A DNA stretch of 64,000 nt from Schistocerca nitens. Taxonomy: Eukaryota > Arthropoda > Insecta > Orthoptera > Acrididae. Numbering within the stretch: the stretch's first letter is position 1; every line of letters starts with the position of its first letter. The notes under the pieces are model-generated. The model did no database searches, was not told the origin of the DNA, and saw only the letters and a list, made by a program, of their open reading frames with translations. Positions 30,908-43,135 of the stretch are shown piece by piece. The stretch covers positions 175,542,178 through 175,606,177 of the forward strand of contig NC_064622.1 of NCBI RefSeq assembly GCF_023898315.1, in the 5' to 3' direction. A program made the translations under genes and the position numbers.

Positions 30908-31286
30908 AGTTTTTACTTCTTCTCCATGAATTTTAATACCTACTCCGAATTTTTCTTTTGTTTCCTTTACTGCTTGCTCAATTTAAAGATTGAATAACAT
31001 CGGGGAGAGGCTACAACCCTGTCTCACTCCTTTCCCAACCACTGCTTCCCTTTCATGCCCCTCGACTCTTATAACTGCCATCTGATTTCTGTACAAATTG
31101 TAAATAGCCTTTCGCTCCCTGTATTTTACCCCTGCCACCTTCAGAATTTGAAAGAGAGTATTCCAGTTAACGTTGTCAAAAGCTTTCTCTAAGTCTACAA
31201 ATGCTAGAAACGTAGGTTTGCCTTTTCTTAATCTTTCTTCTAAGATAAGTCGTAAGGTTAGTATTGCCTCACGTGTTCCAACATTT

Positions 31287-32711
31287 TTACGGAATCCAAA
31301 CTGATCTTCCCCGAGGTCCGCTTCTACCAGTTCTGTAAAGAATTTGCGTTAGTATTTTGCAGCTGTGACTTATTAAACTGATAGTTCGGTAATTTTCACA
31401 TCTGTCAACACCTGCTTTCTTTGGGATTGGAATTATTATATTCTTCTTGAAGTCTGTGGATATTTCGCCTGTCTCATACATCTTGCTCACCAGATGGTAG
31501 AGTTTTGTCATGACTGGCTCTCCCAAGGCCATCAGTAGTTCTAATGGAATGTTGTCTACTCCCGGGGCCTTGTTTCGACTCAGGTCTTTCAGTGCTCTGT
31601 CAAACTCTTCACGCAGTATCTTATCTCCCATTTCATCTTCATCTACATCCTCTTCCATTTCCATAATATTGTCCTCAAGTACATCGCCCTTGTATAAACC
31701 CTCTATATACTCCTTCCACCTTTCTGCCTTCCCTTCTTTGCTTAGAAGTGGGTTTCCATCTGAGCTCTTGATATTCATACAAGTGGTTTTCTTCTCTCCA
31801 AAGGTCTCTTTAATTTTCCTGTAGGCAGTATCTATCTTACCCCTAGTGAGACAAGCCTCTACATCCTTACATTTGTCCTCTAGCCATCCCTGCTTAGCCA
31901 TTTTGCACTTTCTGTCGATCTCATTTTTGAGACATTTGTATTCCCTTTTGCCTGCTTCATTTACTGCATTTTTATATTTTCTCCTTTCATCAATTAAATT
32001 CAATATTTCTTCTGTTACCCAAGGATTTCTATTAGCCCTCGTCTTTTTACCTACTTGATCCTCTGCTGCCTTCACTACTTCATCCCTCAGAGCTACCCAT
32101 TCTTCTTCTACTGTATTTCTTTCCCCCATTCCTGTCAATTGTTCCCTTATGCTCTCCCTGAAACTCTCTACAACCTCTGGTTCTTTCAGTTTATCCAGGT
32201 CCCATCTCCTTAAATTCCCACCTTTTTGCAGTTTCTTCAGTTTCAATCTGCAGTTCATAACCAATAGATTGTGGTCAGAATCCACATCTGCCCCTGGAAA
32301 TGTCTTACAATTTAAAACCTGGTTCCTAAATCTCTGTCTTACCATTATATAATCTATCTGATACCTATTAGTATCTCCAGGATTCTTCCAGGTATACAAC
32401 CTTCTTTTATGATTCTTGAACCAAGTGTTAGCTATGATTAAGTTATGCTCTGTGCAAAATTCTACAAGGTGGCTTCCTCTTTCATTTCTTCCCCCCAATC
32501 CATATTCACCTACTATGTTTCCTTCTCTCCCTTTTCCTACTGACGAATTCCAGTCACCCATGGCTATTAAATTTTCGTCTCCCTTCACTACCTGAATAAT
32601 TTCTTTTATCTCCTCATACATTTCATCAATTTCTTCATCATCTGCAGAGCTAGTTGGCATATAAACTTGTACTACTGTAGTAGGCATGGGCTTTGTGTCT
32701 ATCTTGGCCAC
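31287..32711 (-). pseudogene. LINE-A A4 endonuclease C-half and RT N-half
   Basis: 474 uninterrupted codons, the longest frame in the window. 'LIAMGDWNSSVGKG' (D and N of the active site), 'YQIDYIMV' and '[12 protein letters not shown]' (catalytic SDH) finish the endonuclease by residue 165. A Lys/Glu-rich linker follows, then 'RALKDLSRNKAPGVDNIPLELL' (about residue 380), 'FKKNIIIPIPKKAGVDRCENYRTISLI' (fingers). The frame ends in 'TGRSGPRGRSVWIP' after the frameshift near 31330; the normal continuation (a Q-F-G-F-R segment) lies in another frame. Confidence 0.85.
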
Positions 32712-32742
32712 AATAATGCGTTCACTATGCTATTTGTAGTAG

Positions 32743-33090
32743 CTAACCCGCACTCCTATTTTTTTTATTCATTATTAAACCTACTCCTGCATTACCCCTA
32801 TTTGATTTTGTATTTATAACCCTGTAATCACCTGACCAAAAGTCTTGTTCCTCCTGCCACCGAACTTCACTAATTCCCACTATATCTAACTTTAACCTAT
32901 CCATTTCCCTTTTTAAATTTTCTAACCTACCTGCCCGATTAAGGGATCTGACATTCCACGCTCCGATCCGTAGAATGCCAGTTTTCTTTCTCCTGATAAC
33001 GACGTCCTCTTGAGTAGTCCCCGCCCGGAGATCTGAATGGGGGACTATTTTACCTCCGGAATATTTTACCCAAGAGGACGCCATCATCAT
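32743..33090 (-). pseudogene. LINE-A A4 endonuclease N-terminus
   Basis: 115 codons. 'LRIGAWNVRSLNRAGRLENLK' opens the exonuclease-endonuclease-phosphatase fold (N of WNVRSL is the metal-binding residue) and 'LDIVGISEVRWQ' carries the conserved Glu. Resembles craniofacial development protein 2, itself derived from BovB-type RTE. The frame ends with an aberrant 'MNKKNRSAG' tail because one extra A in a homopolymer shifts the frame; the rest continues below 32711. Confidence 0.8.
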
Positions 33091-33398
33091 TTAATCATAC
33101 AGTGAAGCTGCATGTCCTCGGGAAAAATTACGGCTGTAGTTTCCCCTTGCTTTCAGCCGTTCGCAGTACCAGCACAGCAAGGCCGTTTTGGTTAATGTTA
33201 CAAGGCCAGATCAGTCAATCATCCAGACTGTTGCCCCTGCAACTACTGAAAAGGCTGCTGCCCCTCTTCAGGAACCACATGTTTGTCTGGCCTCTCAACA
33301 GATACCCCTCCGTTGTGGTTGCACCTACAGTACGGCCATCTGTATCGCTGAGGCACGCAAGCCTCCCCACCAATGGCAAGGTCCATGGTTCATGGGGG

Positions 33399-33707
33399 AA
33401 GGCCACAGTGAATTCCTTGTGATTTCCTTTATTTCCTGACATCTCTTTGGAGATTCCTAGTGCAAAAGCCATATTTATATTGGAATGCTGCTTGTGATCA
33501 TCATTTTGTACTACATATCTGTGCATAAAGATGGCTCACTTGTGGGACAGTGATAATGCGTGTATTCAAGTTTTACTACAAGAACAACAAGAACAATGTT
33601 CTACTGTGAAATGTCTTATTCTTAATGTCCTTGGCATGATAGTCCAACCGTCTCAACTTTGATGTATTTGTAATTAACTTGATAATATAATGCGCTTGTA
33701 TAGATAA
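33399..33707. other. No recognised feature
   Basis: AT-rich spacer to the right of LINE-A A4, ending in an A-run. Confidence 0.45.
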
Positions 33708-34075
33708 AAAAAAAATCTACTCACCAAGCAGTGGCAGGAGAACACACACATAAAAGAACGTTATACTTAAGAAAACTGAGTGAGGTGGCACAGTGGTCAG
33801 CATACTGGACTTGCATTTGGGAGGATGATGGTTCAAAGTCGTGTCCAGCCATTCTGATTTACATTTTCTGTGATTTCCCTAAAGTGCTTCAGGCAAATGC
33901 TGTGATGGTTCCTTTGAAAGGGCATGGCTGACTTCCTTCCCCATCCCACCGTAATCCAATGGGACTGATGACTACGCTGTTTGGTACCCTCTCCCAAATC
34001 AACCAACCATCCAATACTTGAGCAAGCTTTTGGAGCCAGTGGGTCCTTCTTCTCGCAGAAGGAAAGACTGAATGT
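33708..34075 (+). mobile_element. Unnamed repeat split by a tRNA-derived SINE
   Basis: The SINE (about 33780-34011) has A-box-like GTGGCACAGTGGTCAGC, B-box-like GGTTCAAAGTC and an unrelated tail ending 'CCAAATCAACCAACC'. On both sides lie pieces of an older repeat I recognise only by its phrases: 'CTACTCACCAAGCAGTGGCA' (from 33719) and 'AAGCTTTTGGAGCCAGTGGG' (34024-34043). So the SINE probably landed inside it. No exact duplication found. Confidence 0.6.
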
Positions 34076-34754
34076 ATGTTGTACATCATAGAGAAATTTA
34101 TTGGCATCAAACATTAACCAAATTATCATGGATGAATACAAACTCATTTATGAGGTCACATACATTAGAAGTCTAATTGAAATTAATATGTGAATCAGTG
34201 TCAAGATCCAAAAACTGTAGCTCATAATATTTGTGTATTTTGTTTTATAAACAAATTTGGTTGCTATAGTTTCAAGTTGACTGTTGAAACAATAACTTTA
34301 AAAAGTTTTGATCAGTTAAGGAATGAAGAATTTTGATGAAATGAAACATACTATAATGAAATTAGAGACTGAATTGAGGAACTTGAGATGCTTTGATGCT
34401 GAAGAAATTATGAAAGATAACTATTGACAAGAGAGAATTGAACTAGGTAACTTGTATTCAAACAAGCATTATGATTCTTCTGCTCTGCAATGGTGAAATA
34501 TTAGAAGACTGAGCAGTGTTTCATTTCCAAAGTGGCAATATGTTACATTCAAATTTTAATTCATTTGCCAGTAGAGCGAAGTTATCATATTGCCAAATAA
34601 ATAAATATTTAATTGCACATTTGGGTATTTCTTATTGAGAATATATGCTATACTTTTTAAGACAAGCTTTTCTTGCTTAATTTTATAGAACAAATACTCT
34701 TTATATGAAGGCCTCACTAAAGCAAATTGCATACAAAAAAATTTAATAAATATA
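34076..34754. other. No recognised feature
   Basis: AT-rich, no coding or repeat signal seen. Confidence 0.45.
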
Positions 34755-36904
34755 CAAGGTGAGTCACCTAACATTACCGCTGGATATATTTCGTAAACCA
34801 CATCAAATACTGACGAACCGATTCCACAGACTGAACGTGAGGAGAGGGGCTAGTGTAATTGTTTAATACAAACCATACAAAAATGCACGGAAGTATGTTT
34901 TTTAACACAAACCTATGTTTTTTAAATGGAATCACATTAGTTTTGTTAGCACATCTGAACATATAAACAAATACATAATCAGTGCCATTTGTTGCATTGT
35001 AAAATGTTAATTACATCCAGAGATATTGTAACCTAAATTTGACGATTGAAACCTCCGATGTTCAGTTGCGTGTTGTAACAAACACGGGCCACGGTCGGCG
35101 AGCAGCATCTGCAGGGACATGTTTACAATGACGACCATGTTTACGAGTGTGGCTGTAGTGCACTGTTGTGGTTTGGTCTAGCTGTCGCAGTGTCCGCATG
35201 TAGCGCTTGCTGCTATTGTTATTTTGCATTCATCTCCGCACGCAGACCAACTGTAGTACACCGTGTTACCAGACATCTGTGATAGTGTAGTGTTGTAGCA
35301 ACTGTGACCATGGTGTATTAGAACTCTGAAAAGGTGGAGATGATACTCATCTATGGCAAGTGTCAACGAAATGCAGCTGAAGCCTGCAGGGTCTATGCAG
35401 AACGGTACCCGGACAGAGAGCATCCAACGTGCCGCACATTGCAATACATCTACCGCCAACTGTATGCAACAGGTATGGTCGTAGCACGCAAACGGGTCCG
35501 TAACAGGCCTGTCACAGGAGAAGCGGGTGCAGTTGGTGTGTTAGCTGCTGTTGCCATGAACCCACACATGAGTACACGGGACATTGCGAGAACCGGTGGA
35601 CTGAGTCAAAGTAGTGTCATGCGCATATTGCATCGTCACCGCTTTCACCCGTTTCATGTGTCGCTACATCAGCAATTACATGGTGATGACTTTAATCATT
35701 GAGTGCAATTATGTCAATGGGCATTAACAGAGAGTGTGTTGCAGTTCTACCTGTTTACCGATGAAGCGGGTTTCACAAACCATGGGGCAGTGAATCTACG
35801 GAACATGCATTACTGGTCCGTGGACAATCCTCGCTGGCTCAAACAGGTAGAGCGACAGTGACCATGGACTGTAAATGTATGGTGCGGAATCATTGGCGAC
35901 CACCTCATTGGTCCTCATTTCATTGCAGGGGCCCAAACAGCTGCAACATACATCGCGTTTCTACAGAATGATCTGCCAACATTGCTCGAAAATGTCCCAC
36001 TGGAAACTCGTCGACGTATGTGGTATCAGTATGATGTTGGTGCACCTGCACATTCCGCAATTAACACTAGGCTGACCCTTGACAGGATGTCCGACGGGCG
36101 TTTCATAGGACGTGGAGGATGCATAAATTGGCCAGCCCGTTCTCCTGATCTTACACCTCTGGACTTCTTTCTGTGGGGTACGTTAAAGGAGAATGTGTAC
36201 TGTGATGTGCCTACAACCCCAGAGGATATGAAACAACGTATTGTGGCAGCCTGTGGCGACATTACACCAGATGTACTGCGGCGTGTACGACAGTCATTAC
36301 GCCAGAGATTGCAATTGTGTGCAGCAAATGATGCCCACCACATTGAACATCTATTGGCCTGACATGTCGGGACACACTCTATTCCACTCCGTAATTGAAA
36401 ACGGAAACCACGTGTGTACGTGTACCTCACCCCTCATGGTAACGTACATGTGCGTCAGTGAAAAAGACCAATAAAAAGGTGTTAGCATGTGGACGTAATG
36501 TGCTGCTCCAGTCTCTTCTGTACCTAACGTCCATCACCGTTCCCTTTGGATCCCTATGTAATTCGGTGCTCTCCGATACACATGATCGAACAGCGGAGGA
36601 GTGGTACTCAAGCGTCAACTTTAGGTTACAATATCTCCGGATGTAATTAACATTTTACAATGCAACAAATGGCACTGATTACGTATTTGTTTATATGTTC
36701 AGATGTGCTAACAAAACTAACGGGGTTCCATTTAAAAAAACGTAGGTTTGTGTTAAAAAACATACTTCCGTGCATTTTTTTATGGTTTGTATTAACCAAT
36801 TACACTAGCCCCTCTCCTCACGTTCAGTCTGTGGAATCGATTCGTCAGTATTTGATGTGGTTTACGAAATATATCCAGCGGTAATGTTAGGTGACTCACC
36901 CTGG
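34755..36904 (+). mobile_element. Mariner-type element with long inverted repeats
   Basis: Terminal inverted repeats of about 290 bp: 34755-35044 and 36613-36904, sharing (outside in) GGTGAGTCACCTAACATTAC, CGTGAGGAGAGGGGCTAGTG, and TTGTAACCTAAA near the inner end. They have several mismatches but no large gap. The left flank is TATA, and the right flank GATATG, so a TA duplication is only approximate. A transposase frame with three stops sits between. Confidence 0.85.
35310..36362 (+). pseudogene. Mariner-superfamily transposase (DUF4817/DDE_3 type)
   Basis: 350 codons in one frame. Residues 10-55 ('EMILIYGKCQRNAAEACRVY', 'RYPDREHPTCRTL') are the DUF4817-like DNA-binding helices; residues 80-115 ('NPHMSTRDIARTGGLSQSS') a second helix-turn-helix. 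Catalytic core: D in LFTDEAGF; D in WYQYDVGAPAH; D in TPLDFFLWG. 42 residues separate the last two, against 41 in related elements I recall, and an extra Val after the second D explains the difference. Stops: TAG at codon 4 (35319), TGA at 35700 and TGA at 35859; the two TGAs likely come from CGA. Start ATG at 35310 is chosen because the family begins M-V-Y/M-x-S. Confidence 0.8.
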
Positions 36905-37143
36905 ATATGTGTTTTCAGCATAAAATGAAAACCATGAGGCTTTTTAAGGTCCTCTTTAACAAACTGGACCTCCCCCCCCCCCACCCCTCCCTCTTCTTGA
37001 CAAAATCCTGGCTATGTCCACAGCCAGAGCACAAAATCAATGTATACAAGTTTAAAAGACTCTGACAGAAAAGTGGGGAACCAGATGTCTCAATTCTCAT
37101 TGTGCCTTCCTCATTAAAGATTTTAGCATGCAAACATATTTAT
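36905..37143. other. No recognised feature
   Basis: Short spacer with a C-rich run at about 36970-36990. Confidence 0.5.
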
Positions 37144-38590
37144 GTTTTTATCTACATCTACATCTATACTCCACAAGCCACCCAACGGTATGTGGTGGAG
37201 GGCACTTTACATGCCACTGTCATTACCTCCCTTTCCTGTTCCAGTCACATCTGGTTCGCGGGAAGAACGACTGCCGGAAAGCCTCCGTGCGCGCTCAAAT
37301 CTCTCTAATTATACATTCGTGATCTCCTCGGGAGGTATAAGTAGGGGGAAGCAATATATTCGATACCTCATCCAGAAACGCACCCTCTTGAAACCTGGCC
37401 AGCAAGCTACACCGCGATGCAGAGCGCCTCTCTTGCAGAGCCTGCCACTTGAGTTTGCTAAACATCTCTGTAAAGCTATCATGCTTACCAAATAACCCTG
37501 TGACGAAACGCACTGCTCTTCTTTGGATCTTCTCTATCTGCTCCGTAAACCCAACCTGGTATGGATCCCACACTGATGAGCAACACTGAAGTATAGGTCG
37601 AACAAGTGTTTTGTAAGCCACCTCCTTTGTTGATGGACTACATTTTCTAAGGACTCTCCCAATGAATCTCAACCTGGCATCCACCTTACCAACAATTAAT
37701 TTTATATGATCATTCCACTTCAAATTGTTCCGTACGCATACTCTCAGATATTTTACAGAAGTAACTGCTACCAGTGTTTGTTCCGCTATCATATAATCAT
37801 ACAATAAAGGATCCTTCTTTCTATGTATTTGCAATACATTACATTTGTCTATGTTAAGGGTCAGTTGCCACTCCCTGCACCAAGTGCCTGTCCACTGCAG
37901 ATCTTCCTGCATTTTGCTGCAATTTTCTTATACTGCAACTTCTCTGTATACTACAGCATCATCCACGAAAAGCTGCATGGAACTTCTGACACTATCTACT
38001 AGGTCATTTATATATATTGTGAAAAGCAATGGTCCCATAACACTCACCTGTGGCACGCCAGACGTTACTTTTAATGTCTGTAGATGTCTCTCCATTGAGA
38101 ACAACATGCTGTGTTCTGTTTGCTAAAAACTCTTCAATCCAGCCACACAGCTGGTCTGATATTCCGTAGGCTCTTACTTTGTTTATCAGGCAACAGTGCA
38201 GAACTGTATCGAATGCCTTCCGGATGTCAAGGAAAATGGCATCTACCTGGGAGCCTTTATCCAATATTTTCTAGGTCTCATAAACGAATAAAGTGAGTTG
38301 GGTCTCACACGATCACTGTTTCTGGAATCCATGTTGATTCCTTCAGAGAAGATTCTGGGTTTCCAGAAATGACGTGATACACAAGCAATAAACATGTCCT
38401 AAAATTCTACAACAGATCGATTTCAGAGATATAGGCCTATAGTTTTGCGCATCTGCTCGACGACCCTTCTTGAAAACTGGGACTACCTGTGCTCTTTTCC
38501 AATCATTTGGAACCTTCTGTTCCTCTAGAGACTTACGGTACATGGCTGTTAGAAGGGGGCAAGTTCTTTCGCATTATGTGCTGAAAGAGA
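37144..38590 (-). mobile_element. CR1-type LINE, 3' half
   Basis: Minus strand. The left edge is the family 3' end (plus-strand 'TATCTACATCTACATCTA'). Frames: 38543-38343 (fingers, 'QNYRPISLKSICCRILGHV'), 38264-38004 (palm motif A 'AIFLDIRKAFDTVLH'), 37912-37295 (205 codons of thumb and C-terminus: 'VKYLRVCVRNNLKWNDHI', 'EKIQRRAVRFV', 'FLDEVSNILLPPTY'). The segment with the F-A-D-D box is out of frame between 38000 and 37915. The 5' half is missing. Confidence 0.85.
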
Positions 38591-38633
38591 ATAGCAGAGG
38601 GACAGTGATGAAGAGAGAGGATACAACACTAGT

Positions 38634-38648
38634 GGGGGGGGGGGGGGG

Positions 38649-38680
<32 letters not shown>
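38634..38680. repeat. G-run followed by GA microsatellite
   Basis: About 17 G then about 15 GA units, next to the truncated CR1 end. Confidence 0.95.
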
Positions 38681-38683
<3 letters not shown>

Positions 38684-41600
38684 GACAATGACTATGGGAG
38701 AGAGAAAGTTGCAGTGAAAGAGAAAGAGAGATAAATGAAGAGAATAGTAGTAGGATGGAAGGAGACATGAGCTGTGGGGCCAAAAGAGAGAGTGTAAGAT
38801 ACCCCTTATTTACAGATAGGAGTGGATTTTACTTTATTTCCTGTTTTGCTGTGGTTTGCATACATCAAGTGAATGTATTAGTGCTGCAGTACATATGGGG
38901 GTAAGGAGTGACTGGTAGGTTCCCATACTGGCCAGCAGAGGTGGTTGGCCATCTCGCACTTTCAGACCCTGTGGGACGAGGTGCTGATGCAGAAATTATT
39001 TGTGATGTCAGGGAAGAGATACATAGGGAAAGCACATTTATTCTGGTGTGAATCAAGTAATTGTTATTAATAAATATTTGCTAACAAAAGTTGCCTTTTG
39101 CCACTCAGACATTAGGAGGAGTGTACGGATCATAAATACTATCTTTCAGTAATTTTACAATGCCAAGAGATGTTGATATTAATAACTAAATGAATAACTT
39201 TGGCATAACCGAAGATGTATGATCTTCTACAAACTATACCAACTGTATGTTCAAGTTACAGACTGTATGCTATAGTCAGCACTCATCAGTAGAATGCCTT
39301 CGATCTAGTCATGTGGTAGACCATGCTCTTGTACCATTAGTTAGCTTATAATCAGTATGAACAAGTTAATTTTATGGTATTTCTTAAATAAATGGCATCA
39401 AGAGTAAAAATTATTTGCACAAAAAAGACTCCTTCCCACTTTATTATGTAAAACATAGATAGTAGTATTGCACTTTCAGAATCCAATGGTGCTGCTATGG
39501 CTCTGCAAGGGGACATAAAACTACAAGAGCATCTCCACATAACATGTAGGAAGAATTCCTATGTGATGGCTCACTAAATCATTTCAAGGATGGACTGGCT
39601 TAATATGCAAAACACAGGTGGGAAAGCATGACCAGTTAAACTGACACCTATGGATTCACCGGCGAAACTGAAACATTTTTGGAGGTTTAGTATGAGCGGG
39701 CAGTTCTTGCAAGAGGAGACAGTGGAAATGAAAAATGTTACCACATAGGTATGGAGGAGGGCACAATTTGAACCAAAATTTAAAACACTTGGGTATAAGG
39801 GAAAAATAACTTGAACCCCCAGAATTTTTGGGCTGCTTAGGTATGGTGGAGACAATGGGAAAGAAAAACAAAAGGAGATAGTGTAAGTGAGAGAGGAGAC
39901 AGTGGCACTGAGATACACTGTAAATCAATTGGGAAAAAAAAGGAGACTGTGGGAGAGGGACCTATCTAGTCAGTGGTAGTGAGAGGTAGATGCTGATTTA
40001 TGTATGTTTAACTACAATGAGAGACTGAGTAAGAAGATTATAATGTTATAATATATATTCACATGCGAAAACTTTTAGTGAATAAGGTGGAATGTGGTTT
40101 TCCCCTTTTCTGTCAGAGTCTTTTAAAGAGGAAATATTTGCCAGTTTTGTGCTTCTACAGAAAACTTTTTCCACTGGTTATCATATAACTCTTTCTCTCT
40201 CTCTTTCTTTCATTTACACTAGGTTCTGGGTGACTTTTCTTGTGATTTCTTCTATATCATAAGCCTTAACATTCTCTTCTGCACAAACTTTCTCCTCACT
40301 TCTGCCAGAAAGAGATGACCCTTATTGCAGAAACTAGCAGTTTTGCATCTTTCTGTGTGTTCTGCCTGCTACAACTTAGCAAACAGATTTTTCTGAAACC
40401 TTGTAAATAAACTCTTAATGAAATTTCTTAATGTGTAAATCTATGCCTGTCAATGTCATGAATGTTAAAAGTGAGCTCCAAGGACTTGACTTAAAAAGAT
40501 ACTGGACTCTGGAAATTTGTAATGAGTTTCAATCTCATACCAGCATTTTTGAAAAGTACAGTCCATTTTTTGGTAGGGTTATTAGGTAAGTTATGGAAAT
40601 AACAGATACCATTATTTAAAAAAGAGTGTGTTAAGTTTCTTGTATTTAATTCCTTAAATTTTCTAAACAGCTGCAGCAACAATGAGAAATTACATATATA
40701 TGCACATACAAAATTCTTACATGTATTCAAATTAGACATACAAAAAATGACAAGAATTAAAAATTGGCTTGTATTTGATTAACAACATTATAGGTGTATC
40801 TTTGTGTGACCCTTTAGGTTAACAACATTACATTTTAAGTACTATGTCAGGTAGTTTCAAGTTATAAGTACAAAATAAAATCCAACATATCATGTGTACA
40901 TATTTAGTTTTCTCATACTTATGAGAAATATGATTGTCTGAGAGCATATATCAAAGTTGCTGCATCAGGGTTTTTCAGCACTTTTTGTGTTCTCTCATCA
41001 AATTATTCATTTTTTCCTTATTTGAGAAACAGTTGGAGACAATGGTAGGTAGTAGGCCAAAAAAGACTGCCATAGAACACTTTGCCAACACCTTCACTGG
41101 GTGCAGTGCTGTTTCACTATAACTAATGCACATATGCTCACAGTGAAATTAAACATTCAAGCACAGGCCAAAACTTACATTCATATTTCTTGTCCAGATA
41201 TTTAATTCTATAATACCTGCATGGCTAAATAATCAAATCTGTATGCACCAATTAACAGTAGTTTTGTTTTAACTTACACAAAAGGTGAAACCTCTTTAAA
41301 TACATTATAGATACTGTGGCAGATACTTATATTCTAAAAGAAACATAGAACTCTGATAAATAAGAGTATCATATTACAATAACGGGCAAAGAACTTTCTT
41401 AAAAGGAGAAATTCTTAAAATTAATGTATAAGTATATTGCAGGTCTTTATTTCATAAAAGGAAATGCTCACTGCAGATTTTTTTTTAAAGATCATTGCTT
41501 GCAAATGGCAACTGATGAGTAATCTTTTCAGCTATGTAGGATAAAGTAGCAATTTGTAATTCATACATACACAGATAGATATCCAAAATGAGGCTTATAC

Positions 41601-42127
41601 ATTATTTTGTGGCTGTTGAACTACTATAAAGGCAAAACAATAAACTAAATATAAAATTTTAAATATATGTGTCTTTTTAAATATAATTGAATAGGCTTCC
41701 ATGGCCAGAGTCAGTTAATACAAAAGTAGATGCAGTAGACCCAGAAGGAGGTCACTGTTACCATGGCCAAAATTGTGGTTTCTCCAGTATAGTTTTTTTT
41801 AAGTTATGACACGGTACCACACCCAGCAAACTGTTTTGTTAAATGTGTCTTCTTGTCTTCACAGTCATTAAAATGGTTAAATCTATTTGAACCTTGCTGT
41901 GTAAATACATTGTTACAAGCTGATCATTCAGTCATTAAACATTGATAAATCCTGCAGCTTCTAGGTTTCAGTGACTTTCTTTTGTTAATTAATGATATAT
42001 TTATTATAAAATTCAATTTATGAGCAAAACACATTTATCTGGGTTACTGCATTTGAATTGATTGGAGATGTGATTACCACCTTCATACAACACTTCAAAA
42101 TATTTCATTTGGAGTATTTTCACTTTG
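38681..42127. other. Long AT-rich region without recognised genes
   Basis: No transposon signature, except purine-rich patches around 38690-38760 and 39700-39960. Open frames on the minus strand at 39574-39928 are translations of A/G-rich DNA and have no family resemblance. Part of the right side may be the 3' untranslated region of the aminopeptidase gene if polyadenylation occurs further left than 42128. Confidence 0.4.
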
Positions 42128-42133
42128 TTTATT
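42128..42133 (-). terminator. Candidate polyadenylation signal (AATAAA)
   Basis: AATAAA on the minus strand about 355 nt after the aminopeptidase stop codon, the first perfect copy downstream. Another is at 42002-41997. Which, if any, is used cannot be told from sequence. Confidence 0.35.
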
Positions 42134-42486
42134 GAAGCTTTGCACTGTATTTTTGAATTCACTGAAGGGGTGGCAGTTTCTAATTCAGTTCAATTTATAT
42201 TCAGTCATAGCAATTGACAGTTTGTGGCTCCACTTTAAGTTTTGGAATGATTCATTTCATTTTCTCATGAAAAAAACAAACATAAAGACACCAGGAACAC
42301 ACAAGAAGGATGTTGCAACTTCTCCTGGCATCAGGCTGAAAAAAATTTACATCCAGTAATCAGTTGTGTAGATAGTTCTGCTCTGAGTGACACATTTAAG
42401 AGGCCTTTTTCTGCCACACATCAAACTTCTATGAGTATAGTGTGCTCTGTGGAATTTGAATACACCAGAACACTACTGCTAAAGTG

Positions 42487-42648
42487 CTAGCTATCTGCCA
42501 TGTTGTGTTGCATACGCAGCCAAGCAACAACTTCATCTCGCCTGGTCTGTGCCCACTGAACATTAATGCGTGCTTGTTCTATTGCTTGCTCCAGAGTTCT
42601 TGTAGCAGAACCCAGTTCATGCCTGTGTTCTGCACCAAATTTCAGCAG
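42487..42648 (-). CDS. M1 aminopeptidase, last coding exon
   Basis: The exon is 162 nt, open from splice acceptor to stop. The acceptor 'TATTTTTCTCCATAG' ends at 42649; the stop TAG is at 42489-42487. The 53 residues start LLKFGAEHRHELGSATR and continue TLEQAIEQARINVQWAQ, ending EVVAWLRMQHNMADS. This matches the C-terminal helices of M1 zinc aminopeptidases (ERAP1_C domain; pattern F-x-x-x-x-x-x-E-L-G-x-A-x-R-x-x-x-Q-A-I-E-x-x-x-x-N-x-x-W). The phase is 0 and fits the preceding exon. M1 enzymes remove N-terminal residues from peptides, often as membrane ectoenzymes. The catalytic HExxH domain lies outside the window. No GPI signal or tail follows, so a soluble or type II form is likely (inference). 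Confidence 0.85.
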   Translation of the reverse strand: MLKFGAEHRHELGSATRTLEQAIEQARINVQWAQTRRDEVVAWLRMQHNMADS

Positions 42649-43058
42649 CTATGGAGAAAAATATGAAGATTATCAGACTAATATTGTGGACAGCATACGA
42701 TAATTGTATGACTTGAGTAAACTATGGAATTTATGAGACAGAATTGCTGATCACTACTTACTGTCAGTAAGTGAAATTCTCAGTACTGGTGACAGACACA
42801 TATAAAAGTACAAGAGAGTGTGCTGAATTTTGGAACTGTGAGTTCCTTCCTCAAGGAGCAAAGAGGGATATGTTGGGGAGGTTAAAAAGGATGGGCAGGC
42901 CATTTATCTTTGGATGAGTGACCTGCCCTTCCAATAATTCATGAGTTGGTACAGGCCCAAAAGAAGTTTGACACTAATGAGAGATAGATAGATCAATAGA
43001 TAGGTAGACAGACAGATGGACAGATAGGTAGGCAGATGGACAGGTAGGTATGTAGACT

Positions 43059-43108
<50 letters not shown>

Positions 43109-43135
43109 TTGTTATAAGAAACTTGAATTACTTAC
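42649..43135 (-). other. Aminopeptidase terminal intron
   Basis: 487 bp between two exons, with GT (GTAAGT, 43135-43130) and AG ends. It contains a compound microsatellite (42981-43104). Confidence 0.8.
42981..43104. repeat. Compound GATA/GACA/GA microsatellite in an intron
   Basis: GATAGATAGATC, then GACA/GATG/GGTA variants, then an uninterrupted GA run of about 50 bases from about 43054. It lies inside the last intron of the aminopeptidase, so length changes would not affect its coding sequence. Confidence 0.95.

Larger units (their letters stand above)
30117..33398 (-). mobile_element. LINE-A copy A4, near full length (reference copy)
   Basis: Minus strand. The tail (GTT repeats on the plus strand) starts at 30117 and the 5' leader ends near 33398 ('GGTCCATGGTTCATGGG'). 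Coding order from the right is endonuclease, RT, terminal Cys/Arg-rich domain. Relative to an intact frame it has a +1 frameshift in an A run near 32764 (8 A against 7 in copy A1), a TAG in place of Gln at about 32731, a short deletion with frameshift near 31330 and a TAA in place of Tyr near 30985. It is the least damaged LINE-A here, and the template for calling the others. Confidence 0.9.

Noticed and set aside
31510-32352. Several plus-strand Ser-rich frames over LINE-A A4
   Set aside because: Antisense shadows of the 474-codon LINE-A frame. The same Ser/Phe-rich shadows recur over other LINE-A copies.
38574-38783. Minus-strand Ser/Leu repeat protein
   Set aside because: Translation of the G-run and GA microsatellite.
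39574-39928. Two minus-strand frames of 90-114 codons
   Set aside because: Both read purine-rich DNA in overlapping frames, giving Phe/Ser/Pro-rich strings. No support as genes.
42484-42666. 60-codon plus-strand frame
   Set aside because: Antisense to the aminopeptidase last exon. The minus strand has splice sites and family motifs; this strand has neither.
42981-43104. CRISPR-like or regulatory array
   Set aside because: Simple tetranucleotide and dinucleotide repeats without spacers, in an intron of a eukaryotic gene.
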